This document shows, piece by piece, positions 1 to 12,170 of a DNA stretch of 64,000 nucleotides. A program made the translations under genes and the position numbers. The stretch's first letter is position 1. Each line of letters opens with the position of its first letter. The notes under the pieces were generated by a model. It saw only the letters and a program-made list of their open reading frames with translations, did not search any database and was not told the origin of the DNA. The DNA is from Amblyomma americanum (taxonomy: Eukaryota > Arthropoda > Arachnida > Ixodida > Ixodidae): NCBI RefSeq assembly GCF_052857255.1, contig NC_135505.1:66204149-66268148 (forward strand), read 5' to 3'.

Positions 1-545
1 ATTAATTAGAAAGTTATTTTTAAACAAAGTTTTTCTTAGTGACTCTAGTCCTGCCCACGACAGCTGTGCACCCCAACTATAATCCAATATGATGCACCTA
101 TGGGTGTTTGGCCACAGAAGCATAACCTTCGGCGCCAGGAAAGAAGGAAGAAACTAGAAGGGAGTAGGAGACAACAGAGTTGTGAGAAAGGGGTAGGAAA
201 GTGAAAGATAGAGGGGAGGATAGAAAAAGGCGAGTGCCGGTTTCCCCCGGACGGGTCAGGCCGGAGGTGCCGTCTACAGGAAGCTGGGGCTAAAGTGGTG
301 TGCTGCCTCCTCCGAGGGGCCTCATAGGTCCAAACTCTCGGCATCGGCTCAACCACCAGCAGCCCCTTTTACGCGGACACGGCGATGCCACGCGCGGCGA
401 AACTCGGGTGCTCGGGTCCGTGGTGATGCACTGTTCATTATCAGCCTCCTGCGGGGATGTCCCTGCGGACGCTTGGGAACCGATGGTGTCGCCATTGACC
501 AACGCCTGCAAGATGCAGCCACCCCCTACGGGGTCAGTCTAGGTA
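1..545 (-). mobile_element. 5' segment of an I-type LINE copy, body beyond left edge
   Basis: This stretch is a diverged copy of 6,960-7,460, which is the 5' end of the minus-strand LINE at 1,662-7,470. Shared landmarks in the same order are the block around 240-300 (gtcaggccggaggt, ccgtctacaggaagctgggg) and the block around 400-510 (cgggtccgtggtgatgcactgttca). Because the similarity lies at the 5' end of that LINE and the orientation matches, I infer a second copy whose body lies left of base 1. Both strands can be translated in short pieces that are similar between the copies, but this follows from DNA similarity and does not prove a conserved protein. Similarity fades near base 520. An independent repeat adjoining both LINEs is the alternative. 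Confidence 0.55.
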
Positions 546-639
546 GAGGCCGTGTGCTTAGCACCTAAAAATGCTTCAGCCGATAAGTAAGAACTTCGAG
601 TGTTATCTTTGTGTGACATCGCTTCTCTTAAGTTCGCTT

Positions 640-820
640 AAGGGTAATTACAGAAAAGGATTTCGATGAAGCCAAAATTCTAGACGCCCCTGACTGTGGG
701 AGTTGGGTGCACGTTAAAGAACCCCTGGTGGTCGAAATTTCAGGAGCATTTTACTACGGTGTCTCTCATAGCCTGTGTCACTTTGGGGTGTTAAACCCAC
801 ATAATTCATAAACCAGTACA
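640..820 (+). repeat. Degraded SINE or retroelement 3' block
   Basis: The segment contains tgcacgttaaagaacccctggtggtcgaaattt followed by a ctacggtgtctctcatagcc-type block, the conserved central and tail domain of tRNA-derived SINEs that I recall from tick DNA. The same domain occurs on the other strand at 29,250-29,290. No convincing A and B boxes remain upstream, so only the body is called. The rest of 820-1,460 shows no coding or repeat signal I can name. Confidence 0.5.
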
Positions 821-1464
821 ACATCAACGACTTGAGAGAGCAGCGGCAACTAGCCGCCCTGCGCGTAGGTCGAGTGATGAAGAAAGAGAAAATTAATGTG
901 AAAACTTTTATTTAACTCAGTTCACTCAGTGAACGCCACGCGTCCACACTTTCTTTTGTGAATTACAGCAACAAAACTCGTTCACAGTTTTTCCTCTTTT
1001 TCAAGTTTCAAGTTTTTCCTACTTTTTATAGCTGTTAGTAAGTCCTGCATTGAGAGACTGCAGACGTAGTTTTTAGATGATGTAGACAGTGCTGAGCTTT
1101 TGCTTTTAGATAAGCATGTTTAGAAATTAGCAGTTGACAAATTTGTAATGATATGATCCATAGGAAATCGATTTATCATAAACGGATAATTCTCACCGTT
1201 AATGAAGCGTCAAATGTATTTAAGTATCTACTTAGAGTTTTGATCGCTTCATTTGCTTTTAAGGCCCTGAAAATGCCGCAATGTGCAAGATTCACTAGAA
1301 TATTGTCGGGAAGCACAAAGAAACAGTCGCACACAAGAAACCACACATGCATGCGCATGAACTGCGCGAGTAGGCCCCAACTACTCAAGAGGTAATCATC
1401 TTTCCTGAGTTGCTCGTGAAACTAATGCTAGCCTAATTCGGTTTCCAGAAAAATACGGTGGAAA

Positions 1465-1662
<198 letters not shown>

Positions 1663-1988
1663 TTTATGGCACATAGGCAACTGAGGCCATCATGCGCCAA
1701 GCACTAGGTATAGGAAAAGTCTTGTTGATTATAATAGAAATGTTAGAATCATCCCTGCTCTAGAGGCCCTCCAAATTTAATATTACCAAGTGAACACATA
1801 CACAAAATTTAGAAATGGCTACAAGTAAAAGCATTAAAGAGGGCTGGGTAACCTCAGTAGCTTTCCTTGTCTGTGCAAAGATATTGAGGCTCCGAACCAA
1901 TTCAAAATAAAAGTCTCAGCTTTCTTCTCAGGCATGAGAAAGTGGCTCAGGTGTACTAAAATTCAAACAAAACCAATGGGTAAAAATT

Positions 1989-2782
1989 TTAGAGTATCTT
2001 GAGAAATCCCATTTCGTTAAGAAATCTAAAAACACATGACATATCAACAACTGCATTATCTCCTAAAAGCAGTGCGGGATGAAAATGAATGCATTTATTA
2101 TAAAATTCAGTAAAATCCGTTTTTCTTATTCCTTCAAGTTCCACACAAGAGAATAAATTGTGGTTAAGCGTGAGTTCATCATCGCATTCTTGGCAAGCAG
2201 GTTTGTCTTGTTTTGTTAGCAGGAAGTTGTGCGTAAGGTATGTGTGGCCTATTCGGAGACGGCATAAAATCACTACCTTGAAACGTTCTTGGTGCACGCA
2301 CGACTTACATTCACCTAAAACTAGTTTTACCAAGTGTAGTTTAATCATTAACTCATTGTTTTAAGCCGAGGGCCATTTTTTCTTAGTTTACTTGCTACTA
2401 ATTTTATGCAATCATTAAAAGGTATATTTACTTTCTTTACTTCCTTGCCACGAGCTTTAGGAGCACACACATGTGCTCTCTCATTGGCTTTTATTCCCAC
2501 ATGACTCGGGACCTAGCGCAGTTTTATAATTTGTCCTTGAGCTGTGGCAGTTACTATGTTGTGTATGATGTAACCAAGCCGAGGGGAGCTTGCATTTTTA
2601 GAATGGAGAGCTGAAAGTACACTTAAGGAGTCTGAGTAAATAATCGGATTTTTGTGGTTCTCATTAAGTATTTTTTCTATGGCCACACATACTGCGTAGC
2701 ACTCCGCGGTGAAGAGGAGGAACATTGTGTTATTCTTACTATTTCCTCCGAATTCCCTCGAACCACTGCGCGTCCTACGCAA
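1989..2782 (-). pseudogene. LINE ORF2 RNase H and C-terminal domain
   Basis: At 2,782-2,513 the fragment ECYAVCVAIEKIL followed by IIYSDSLSVLSAL matches the glutamate and second aspartate motifs of retroelement RNase H, which removes the RNA template. At 2,348-1,989 the fragment CRLRIGHTYLTHNFLL, followed by CQECDDELTLNHNLFSC, is the standard C-terminal zinc-binding tail of I, R1 and LOA-type ORF2 proteins. The two pieces are in different frames. A stop at 1,989 ends the protein, and the 3' UTR follows. Confidence 0.75.
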
Positions 2783-2850
2783 CTATTTGTTTCTGATCTA
2801 TCAGTATAAAACTCTGTAATACTAATGTATTTTTCTTCAAGGGCATGGAA

Positions 2851-4785
2851 TTATTGTCTTATATGTTGCTGCGGAGTTAGTTTTTTACAGAAATATCCAA
2901 GTGTGAGGTCACAGATTTCAGGAAAATTGAACCATGGAGGCAGTGGACCACGTCTTGGAGCAATGCCAGGTAATGCGTCTATTACGCCGAGGTTTTTGCA
3001 CATATCTTCAAAACGCAGAAGTGGCCTTATAGCTAATGGTTTGTTGTTATATAGTGTTCTAGATGGGCACTTTTTGACTATTTGGTGACAGATATGTTTA
3101 GGTAGTGAACGGATTTTTAAAATGTACGAGCATGCGAGCATGGTTCTTCTCTCTGTAAGTGATGGTTCGTTGGATTCCACATAAAGACTGTTTATCGGTG
3201 ACGTCCTGTATGCACCGGTAGAAAGACGCAAGCCTATATTATGTACTGGATCTAGCCGTTTAAGGTACGATTGCCTCGCTGATCCATAAACTATGCATCC
3301 GTAATCTAATGTAGAACGTACTACAGAGCGATGAAACTGTAAACTACAAGTCCTATCGGAACCCCTGTGTTTTCGTGAAAGTACATTTAGTATATAAACA
3401 GATTTATAAGCTTTATTTTGGAGTATGTTTATTTGTGACAGGAATGTGAACTTTTTGTCATAAGTTATTCCTAGAAATTCGTTCTCATGTTTAATTGGTA
3501 GTGCGACTTCATTTAAATACAGAGAGGGATCAGAGTGCAGAGGTCTTCTAAGCGAGAAAGAACAGCTACTGACTTTTGCGTACAAAACTTGAAACCATTT
3601 TTGTCTGCCCATATTGTTAGTTTTTTTACTGTCAGCTGTATTTGTCTCTCGCACGATGTAGCGCTAGAGGATGTGCAAGGAATCTGGAGATCGTCGATGT
3701 AGACTGAATACATGATAGACTTTAGAATTATTTTCACTAGAAAATTCATTTTTACAATAAAAACCATGGTGCTTAAAATGCACCCCTGAGGGACTCCGAT
3801 CTCTTGAATGAAATTCTAAGAGTGGCACCTAGGCGTACTTGAAATGGACGGCTGGCCAAAACGTCACTCAAGGATTTCAGCATTCTACTACGACATGCCA
3901 GGGCTCCAAGGTCCCGCAGTAAGCCAAACCTCCATGTGGTATCATAGGCTTTCTGTAAATCGAAAAGGACCGCAAGGTAGTGTTGCGTGTGTATAAATGC
4001 TTCTCGGACTGTGTTCTCTAGGCGGACTAGATGGTCTGTTGTAGAGCACGCCTTTTTAAGCCCACACTGATGGATGTCAAGATGACCACGGGATTGTAAT
4101 ATAAACATTATTCTAATGTTAAGAATGCTTTCAAAGGAATTCGCAAGTATGCTTGTTAGGGCTATAGGCCTGTAATTGCCAAGGGAGGAAGGTGCTTTTC
4201 GCGGCTTCAACAACGGAACAATAATGGCTTTTTTTCAAGCCTCTACAATCTCTCTTAATAACCATATTTTGTAAAAACTTTCAGAAGCGAGTCTACAGCG
4301 TGTGCGGACAGGTGGACAAGCAATTTGTAATGGACTACATCTGGTCCTTGTGCAGTCTGTTTAGAGGAAGAAAGTAGGCTGTTAATTTCTTGTAGTGTAA
4401 TAGGGCTATTATATGCTTCGTGTGCACTGCCCTTTATCGGCAGACTTTCTTTTTCGCTCAGTTTTTATATTTTAAAAATTATTCTGTATAGTTAGAGGAA
4501 CTAAATTCAGTGGAAAAATGTTCACCTAATATGTCTGCTTGTTCTTTTATATTTGTCAGTACACCAGGGGCTGTCAGAAGAGGAACTGTGAATGGAGAGT
4601 AGCGACCTTCCATTTTGTATACTGCTTCCCACAATTTTTTCGATGAGACTTGGCTTTTCATCGAGGAAATGAAACGCTGTCACGATGATTTTTCGGCATT
4701 TCGACGTATGTACCACGCTTTTGCTCTTGCTTTGTTTGAGTTTATTAGGTTCTCCTGTGTGGGGTATTGGCGAAATATGCCCCAA
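2851..4785 (-). pseudogene. LINE ORF2 reverse transcriptase remnants
   Basis: RT fragments lie in several frames. At 4,213-3,773 there is a KAPSSLGNYRPIALTS block, the NYRPI motif of non-LTR RTs, then FDLQKAYDTTW, the first catalytic Asp region. At 3,767-3,513 the YIDDLQI sequence stands in place of the FADD box. The 267-residue stretch at 3,654-2,851 covers thumb and connection, including a VVRSTLDYGCIVYGSA block typical of LINE thumbs. Frameshifts separate all blocks, so the polymerase cannot be made. Order and strand agree with the endonuclease upstream and the RNase H downstream. Confidence 0.75.
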
Positions 4786-5021
4786 GTTTTATTTTGTTTT
4801 TTTTTGCTCCTTTGCTATCTCGTTGCTAACCACACTTTATGGTAGCGAAGTGTGCGGCAGCAAGAATACAATTTGTGAAATTATCATTTATTTTATTTGC
4901 ATTATTTATTTTCTGACGTAATAATTTCTAACGTGGCTGCTGTTCTAAAACGCTGCCAGTCTGCTAAATTGAGCTTCCAACACCGTGCTTTTGTCTGGGT
5001 GACTGATGGTCGGGATGAAAG

Positions 5022-5567
5022 TCAGATTTGAACAGGGAGATGATCGCTTCCATATGTGTTGTCTAAAACATCCCATTTAAAATCGCTAAAAACTGATGGA
5101 GAGCTAAAAGACAAATCTAAAACACACATTTTTCCTGAAATAGGGGAACAATAAGTAGGTTTACTGATGTTCAATAAACAAATATTGTTGGATAGTATCA
5201 AATCTTCAATAACCTGACCTCTGCAATCGGCTTTCTCACTGCCCCAGAAACAAGAGTATGCATTAAAATGGTCAACTATCATGTATGGCTCCGGTAACTG
5301 TTCTAAAAGGTTCTCTAATTCATGTTGTCTTACTTCGAGATGTGGTTGGAGATATACGCTACAAAGTGTAATGGTTTTGTAACCAACCACGGTGGCTGCT
5401 ACGGCCTCGAACCTAGTTTTCAGTTTGATCTCGCTAGCTGCTACGCCAGGTTGCACTATGATGCCTATGCCTCCCGAGAGTCTGCTCGCCCCCTCTCGGT
5501 CACGGCGGAAAAGAGTATACTTGTTTGGCATCTTTGTGTGCTGAGAGCCTAGATTCGTTGCACACAT
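5022..5567 (-). pseudogene. LINE ORF2 endonuclease domain (APE-like)
   Basis: A 181-residue open stretch matches the apurinic-type endonuclease that nicks target DNA to prime reverse transcription. Visible signatures are GGIGIIVQPG near the N-terminus, VDHFNAYSCFWGS in the place of the GDFNA-H--WGS motif (the usual GD has become VD), a DLSFSSP block, and GSDHLPVQI at the end, where SDH is the catalytic Asp-His pair. The N-terminal motif with the QEP glutamate is not in this frame. Loss of the GDFN aspartate pattern and the broken frame upstream and downstream suggest it is inactive. Confidence 0.75.
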
Positions 5568-6069
5568 AAAGCAATTGGGAAAATTGTGTTTAAAATGTCT
5601 TTTATGTCGTTATAGTTATTTACGGGACCTTTGCAGTTCCAGTGTGTTATGGAAGCCATCTTGATGTTGAGTGCGTGTGTGCAGATAAAATTAGATTAAC
5701 TATGATTTGGTCCCATGACTCGGCACCTCACAATTTTTTTATTGATCAGAACACCGCCGTCCGCCCGATGTGGACTGCACGGGGCGGCCCTGCGTTGTGT
5801 CCATCGCCTTAGCAGATGCGCTGGACGACCGTGCTGGACGCACGCTGACATTTGAGTTAGACTTCGACCTGTGGGAAGAGGTCTTGAGGCCCGCTGACCC
5901 GGGGGTCTGCGCAGCCTGCTTTGGGGTTGGCGGAGTAGTATCAGCTGCTCCACCAGGGGGCGCCGATGGTCCTGCCATAGGCACACTGCGTTCGGCCTGG
6001 ACAGGTGCCGAAGCCTGGTGTGATGCACGCGCCCACGCACCACATCGGCGAAGTTTGTTTTGAAGCGAA

Positions 6070-6806
6070 TTAGAATCTGTTTCTTTCGGCGTATCGCCTT
6101 GTTCCTTCCTTGAAAGAAATGTTTTCATGGTTTTCAGAGTAAATATTTTTTTCTTTCTTCCAGGACGGACAATCTTTAGAGTACGCAGCATGGTCTCCTT
6201 CACAATTTGTGCACCGCGGGGCAGCAACACCATCATCTGACTGGTGGTCCTTCGACGAGCATATCGCGCAAGGTTTGCGGCCGCGACAACTCTGTGAGCC
6301 GTGGCCGAACCTCAGGCAATTGAAACATCTCATTGGGTTGGGTATGTATGGCCTTGCATCTATTTTCAGGTATTTTACTTCAATGCTTTTAGGTAGTGTG
6401 CTGGTGTTGAAAGTGAGGATCATGTGTTTCGTATCTATTTCCTTGTTATCCTTCCGGATCTATTTCCGCTGAAAATTTATGACATCTTGGTCGGCAAGGC
6501 CTTCAAGCATTTTTTTCCAGAGAGGTAAACAAAATTAATTTCTGATATGACGCCTCGGAATGCGTTCAAGGATCGGTGTGATGTGATGGATACTGGAATC
6601 TCGCCTATCGATAAAATGTTCGCAAGTTTCGAGTTATGGACGGTGTCACGTAATTCGAGCAGTAAATGACCACTAGCCATTTTTGATACATTGTACCCAA
6701 AGCCCAAGGTATCTGTCAGGCACTTTGCTACCAGGAATGAGCAAATCAGGCTTGCTTGTTTTTGTTTAGCTTTGCTATGAATGCCATGAAATTTTGGGAA
6801 TGACAC
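6070..6806 (-). pseudogene. LINE ORF1, gag-like with CCHC knuckles
   Basis: Two overlapping reading frames (6,806-6,477 and 6,423-6,070) together form an ORF1 remnant. The second contains zinc-knuckle spacing: CFNCLRFGHGSQSC, then CAIC followed by a CTNCEGDH...C unit. In I-type LINEs this protein binds the element RNA in the ribonucleoprotein. The N-terminal part is diverged and lies in a different frame, so at least one frameshift separates it from the knuckles. The downstream endonuclease frame of the same element lies at 5,567-5,022, as expected for ORF1 followed by ORF2. The copy is non-functional as read. Confidence 0.75.
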
Positions 6807-9401
6807 TTTTCTTTATTGAAAAAAATCTTCATCGTTCCGCCGTCTTTTTAGAGAGCGATAAGGTTTGGGATAGAGGGGAGTCATAAAAAAAATTACTTTT
6901 TCAGTCACGGTGCCAGCCACCCAACACGGAGCCCAACAAGGGGACGGGATAGCAACTTGCACACAAGTCCTGCAAACGCCAGCTGTACACCTAAACTATA
7001 ACCAAATATGACGAAACCCATGGTAGTTCGCCATACAAGATTAACCTTATCCGCCCATGAATTAAGGAAAAAAAACAGGAAAACGAGGAGGAGACAGGAC
7101 AGTAGTCAGAAAGAAGATAGGAAAGTAAAAGATGGAGAGGAGGACAGGAAAAGGCGACTGCCGATTTCCCCCGGTCGGGTCAGGCCGGAGGTTCCGTCTA
7201 CAGGAAGCTGGGGCCAAAGTGATGTGTTGCCTCCGCCGAGGGGCCTTTAAGGTCCAAACGCGCGGCATCGGCTCAACCACCAGGATCCCCTTTTCCTAGA
7301 ACACGGCGATGCCACGTACGGCTAGGCGTGGGTACTCGGGTCCGTGGTGATGCACTGTTCACCATCATCCCCTTGTGGGGATGTCCCTGCGGATGCTCGG
7401 GAACCTGTGGTGTCGCCACTCACCAACGCCTGCAAGCTGCAGACGCCCCCCTGCGAGGAAATACGCTGGAAAAGAGGCCACAGAACTGCAAGGAACAATT
7501 GACGACAGCAGATAAATGAGGATTGCATTTTGGACTGGTTCTGTTGCGGCCACTGAATTGGCGTTGTTTGATCACTGGGCTGTGTCTTCTCAGGCCGATC
7601 TTTGTTGTAACTTTGACGCTGCCATTCCAAGACCGCGTACAGTCACTGTACCACAGCAGAACTACGAACTTGTGGTTCATGGTTCGCGTACCGTTTTTAT
7701 GCTCCTAGGTGTATAATGATGCTGTGTTACTGGGGCACTATGCCGCTCAAGTTGGAGTCTGGGCAATGTAGGAGTTTCCGGGTCGTGACCTCGTGAAGTT
7801 AAGGCTATGCAAACGCTGAATAGGTCTCGTTACATCATGTAACCACCCTGAGAGTTTTTATTTTTTGTAGCACCACTTTACGCCGTTCTCACCTTAGAGC
7901 CAGAGAGCACTCTAAAGCAGGCACTCAAGCAAATTCCCTGCAAAAAAAACTCTCAATTACAAGAAGAATTAGCAGAAAATAGCTCTATACAGCCCCATTT
8001 TCAATCAGACAACTTTTTTGATAACTCTTGGTATACGCTAGGGCAGATGCTCCTTCTCACAGTGCATGTCTTATGAGAATGAAATAGGGACGTATTGAAG
8101 GAAAAACCCCATACCCTGGTGCTCACTTATTAGAACACCGTTCGTTAATGTGACGACTGTCTACAAAGCATGCATGCGTATTGGCTGCATTCAGGATATC
8201 TGAGGTAACACTTTATGTGGTACCCGATATCCGAATGAATAAAAAACAAACTCGTGAAGCGATGAATGCTTTGCGTTGCGGGTGAACTCCCATTTCAGGC
8301 AGGATTCCCTGTCCTGTAGCCAGTTTGATCAGTTTAGTTTCCAGCGAGCCCGTTTCTGCTTTGTTCCTTTGAAAGCTAAAAATTAGGTAGCGTTCTGGCA
8401 TACTGGGTTAACGGCAGCAACTTGAATTAGGGCGCACTCTTCTCACCTTAACAGAAATGTTAGAATTGTAGGTGTTTTTGTTTTTTACGGCAATAGCTGC
8501 GTGGTTAGCGCGTCTATTAGAAAGGTGATATATTAATGTCGTCTTGCGAACCTGTATTCACCGCGAAAGCGACCAACCTCTAGGGACGTTGTAGCTCGGC
8601 TAGTGGGGATCTGCAGCCGGCGGAACTCGCGGACACGTATTCAGTAGTTATTTTCTGCCGTTGAAAATGCGTCTTCTACAATGGGTGAGTGGTATACTGT
8701 CTTGAATGCTTCGATTTTTCACAAACAAGTTCATAATTGGTAAGCGGTCAATTTAATGATGCGCCGATTATGGAAAACAGGGAACTGGCACACAACAATA
8801 CAAACGCAATTCTGTGGTTTGCCTTTGTTGTTTTATATGTGATCGTCTTGCACGGCGCTCACCGGTCACAAATATTTATTGGTCACACTTCTCTATTTTC
8901 AGGTTGTTATTTATCAGCTCTTTCACTAGTGTGCTCGCCCTTACATTGCTCCGCAGAAGTGATATAGGGGTCGGAAGGGCAAACTGGGCGCAGAGTAGAA
9001 GCGAGTGCACTTGTCATCGTGATATTTCATTGTTTGAACATGATGCAACACGAGTAGTCTCGTAGCAAGTTTCATTCGAAATTTACTCCTTTCAGCAGTA
9101 TGGTAGAGATGGCTTTTCTCCCCTCCATTTTTATAAGACGAAGCCGCTGCGCCTGTCTTTCACGATGGGCGTTTCTGTCTAAATACTTAAGGCCCCTCCA
9201 CCAGTCGGATGACGTCGCGACAAGTTACCGTGCCGGCGCTGCGCTCAGCGATTTCAACGCGCCGCGCCTGTCTGCACTTTTCGAGTACAACCGCACGTAG
9301 CTGCTAAGAAGCTCCTAGCTGTCTTATAAGTGATTCTTTTTTATTTTTGTCTCTGCTGCAGAAAAGAAACGCCAGAGTTTGCGCATGCAAACTTTCATGA
9401 G

Positions 9402-9402
<1 letters not shown>

Positions 9403-9475
<73 letters not shown>
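9403..9475. repeat. (TA)n tract left of the palindrome
   Basis: An uninterrupted TA repeat of about 73 bases. It flanks the 9,512-9,721 palindrome on the left, separated by 36 bases of unique sequence. Confidence 0.95.
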
Positions 9476-9478
<3 letters not shown>

Positions 9479-9511
9479 ACGAACGCAGGTTGCGTTGGCT
9501 CTGCAGAATAA

Positions 9512-9718
9512 AGATTTAAGAGAAGTGGGCACTTCTACAAAGACACTTTTATTTATCAACTTTTCGACCGCGGTGCGGTATTCTTCAGGACTGTAGTGGT
9601 CTCGCGTCAGATGGACGTCCATCTGACGCGAGACCACTACAGTCCTGAAGAAGACCGCACCGCGGTCGAAAAGTTGATAAATAAAAGTGTCTTTGTAGAA
9701 GTGCCCACTTCTCTTAAA

Positions 9719-9721
<3 letters not shown>
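9512..9721. repeat. Near-perfect 2 x 105 bp palindrome with hammerhead-like motif
   Basis: The sequence is its own reverse complement around the centre at 9,616/9,617 (gatggac|gtccatc). The arms are 105 bp with no spacer, and I find one mismatch (tattcttc against tcttcttc). The right arm contains CTGAAGA (9,645-9,651), a 6 bp stem GACCGC/GCGGTC with loop ACC (9,653-9,667), and GAAA (9,668-9,671). This is the order of a hammerhead ribozyme core, with one extra A before the stem. Penelope-like elements are known to carry hammerhead motifs near their tails, and PLEs follow within 500 bp. A hairpin assembly artefact is possible. Confidence 0.85.

Positions 9722-9776
<55 letters not shown>
9721..9776. 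repeat. (TA)n tract right of the palindrome
   Basis: A pure TA repeat of about 56 bases starting directly at the right end of the palindrome. Together with 9,403-9,475 it makes the interval a strong candidate for cruciform extrusion and for replication slippage. Confidence 0.95.
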
Positions 9777-9778
<2 letters not shown>

Positions 9779-10084
9779 CTTTTCTATTGCAGAACACCTT
9801 ATAGTCCAGCAAGTTCGTGCTTCGAGCAGGTAAGCCAGTTTTTTTATAATAAACAATTTAGCATGTGGCCGAAATTTCGCAATTTAGTATTGGTCATTAT
9901 AATAAAAAATTATTCGCTAATTTCAATTAATGATTTATTTATTAAGCTATACGGCGTACGTGATGTCCACCTTGCGGAAAAAACCGACCTGCAGAGACCG
10001 CACATGCGTATATCTAGTTTGTAAAGTAGGAGTTTCTGAAAGGTGAAAAAAACAGTCTTCTGAGCATTGTGGCAGTTTCAGTAT

Positions 10085-10755
10085 GTATTGTGTTTTCCTT
10101 AAAACTTTCACAAACAGGTATAATGCACAAAGTCGCCCACAATTTAAAAAAGTGGAAAACAGGCGTGGTGTTCAGGTAGTTTTTTTCGGTTGTGCCCAAG
10201 GATCACCGAAGAAGGAGTGCCACCAAGCGCATGCACAAAGAAACATGCTGTTCACTTTGTGAAATGTGCCACGGGCGGGCTATCAGGTCCAACTCAAGAG
10301 TGGACGCGTGTAAGTCAGCCACACTGCACGCTGCATTAATGAACGCGCAGGGGAGCATGTTCTTTCTATAAAAAAAGACAAGAGGCGAACTTGCACCGTC
10401 ATTGCATTTCATGCCAAGGTTGTGAGCCGCTGCTCAAAGACATCAAGATTCTGGGCAAGAGTAAAAACGAAATAGCCCGCGAACATTTAGAAGCATTCCA
10501 CATCAAAGAAAAAGGCGATAATTGTGTTAGCGATACCTCGGTCACCTTATATGATAGGATAAATTTTCTCCGTTGCTTTCGCTGACCATTGCTGGCTTAT
10601 CTTGTCAAGCTATTTTTTCTTCCCTCTCCCCTTCTTTTGCAGGTGTGAATCCTGCATATATATGCCATTGTGAAAGCAATAAATTCAGTTGATAGTCTGC
10701 GCTCTATTTCTCATCTTCTGCTTGTTTCTGTGTACGTCTTGTGTGCACAACGCCA
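10085..10755 (+). pseudogene. PLE 3' fragment with degraded GIY-YIG endonuclease
   Basis: Around 10,117-10,180 the plus strand reads MHKVAHNLKKVENRRGV, the block that precedes the endonuclease in the PLEs at 11,410-12,000 and 14,000. A damaged GIY-YIG region follows (10,330-10,360, LMNAQGSMFFL, corresponding to INERA-H in other copies). Next comes the tail at 10,391-10,585 with DIKILGKSKNEIAREHLEAF and GDNCVSDTSVTL. Penelope-like elements use a reverse transcriptase fused to this nuclease. The fragment ends in a 3' UTR with AATAAA near 10,676. It is diverged from the neighbouring PLEs and looks like a separate subfamily. Confidence 0.65.
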
Positions 10756-10827
10756 TCCCAGGAAAGATATAATGACACTCACAATAATGTTGCGCTGTTA
10801 AGTTCTACGACGTGCGTTAGCATTTGC

Positions 10828-11760
10828 ATTATAGTTTAAAAAAACTTCCATTTGTGCTAGATGGTTCATTTCTATCCTGAAAGCAAAAACAGTAGCGCCG
10901 AAAGAACACACAGACACAGTAGAAGAACGACATAGGACGAGCACATACTTCATCTGAATTTATTCCTTCTAAAGCGAGCAAATATACACAAAAATCTAGG
11001 CATGCGCAGACAGAAATCTCGCGTGCTATCAACAAAACTGTTCAAGATATACAATCTCAGCTTTAATAAGGTTCACAGATGTACCGCTGACACACTCTTT
11101 TCCTCTTTTTCTGAAGTGGTACTCCCCTAAAACCTCTCGTGCCTTACTATCACCGCTCCTGCCCAGAATCTTTATCTCATCAAGTCGTGGTTCACACTTA
11201 TTACATTGTTTGCAATTTTCCCCCGCCGAATGTTCAGCCGCTCGGTGACACACCTTGCACTCTGCGCAGTGTTTTGGTCGATGCACTCCTCCTACTTCCT
11301 TGAGCGAGCGCGCATGCCGTGATGCACGGTCATTGATGCACCTGCCCGTTTGGCCCACATAGCCCATCCCGCAGGTCAGTGGTATCTCAGACCACACCGG
11401 TGCAGCACTTCACAAAGGGTTTTCCATGTTTTTGCTGCAACCGTTCCTCTTTCCATCGCTGGCTACGCGTGCGCAGACCTGAACAAGCTTACGTGGAGCC
11501 AAGAAGACGACTGGCACGCCATGCCTATTTGCCACCTTTTTTACGTTGTGTGCGACCCTGTGCACATACGAAACAACTTCAGGTCTCGCAGCTTGCTTCT
11601 TTCGCTCCGATGGCCGCTTAAACATGGCGCCCTTGACTTTTTCTAGGATTCCTTCTGCAACGCCTGTGATTACCGAGCTTGGGAACCCGGCCCCCACCAA
11701 TCGAGCCACTTGCTTATCAAAGCTGTCTTGCATATTGTGCTGATACGACTTCACGTGTGA
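10828..11760 (-). pseudogene. 5'-truncated PLE copy, GIY-YIG end, inverted
   Basis: On the minus strand two abutting frames give the last part of a PLE protein. Positions 11,755-11,410 contain DKQVARLVGAGFPSSVITGV and a VHRVAHNVKKVANRHGVPVV block. Positions 11,397-11,029 contain the GIY-YIG nuclease (GYVGQTGRCINDRASRHARS), a Cys/His-rich insert (HCAECKVCHRAAEHS, then CKQCNKCEPRLDE) and the terminal KGKECVSGTSVNL block. The nuclease nicks target DNA during insertion. The 3' UTR runs to about 10,828, ending in TATAGTTTAAA on the opposite strand. There is no RT domain, so this is a 5'-truncated insertion. It faces the plus-strand tail at 11,768-12,136. Confidence 0.75.
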
Positions 11761-11767
11761 AAAAAAA

Positions 11768-12136
11768 AAGTGTGAACCACGCCTTGTTGAGATAAAGATT
11801 CTGGGCAGGAGCGGTGATAGTAAGGCACCAAAGGTTTTAGAGGCGTACCGCATCAGAAGAAGAGGAAAAGAATGTGTCAGCGATACATCTGTGAACCATG
11901 TTAAAGCTGAGATTGTATATCTTGAACGGTTTTGGTAATCATACGTGAGGTTTTTGTCTGCGCAAGTCAAGATTTTTCTGTGTATTTGCTCGCTTTTCAA
12001 GGAATAAAATAAGATAAAGTTAGCGCTCGTCCTACGTCGTTCTTCTACTGTGTCTGTGTTTTTTCGGCGCTACTGTTTTTCCTTTGTGGATCGAAATGAA
12101 CCATCTAGCTCAAATGGAAATTCTTTTAAACTATAC
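11768..12136 (+). mobile_element. PLE 3' tail, mirror partner of the inverted copy
   Basis: This plus-strand tail repeats the end of the PLE protein (LVEIKILGRSGDSKAPKVLE-type) and the 3' UTR with the cgctcgtcctacgtcgttcttctac block. It ends at ctcaaatggaaattcttttaaactata. The reverse complement of that end matches the start of the inverted copy at 10,828. The interval 10,828-12,136 is therefore bounded by inverted copies of the PLE terminus, the mirror arrangement often left by Penelope-like insertion. Confidence 0.7.
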
Positions 12137-12170
12137 GTAAAAAACTCAGGGCCCTTTTTTATGTGACAAC

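Noticed and set aside
8480..8620. tRNA-like segment (tagctgcgtggttagcgcg) as a tRNA gene or SINE head
   Set aside because: An A-box-like word is present, but I find no good B box or cloverleaf and no SINE body.
7470..9400. Searched for genes or repeats
   Set aside because: Only short unmatched open frames; nothing supportable.
9395..9856. Frame with long Tyr-Ile repeats as a protein
   Set aside because: It is generated by the TA tracts and the palindrome.
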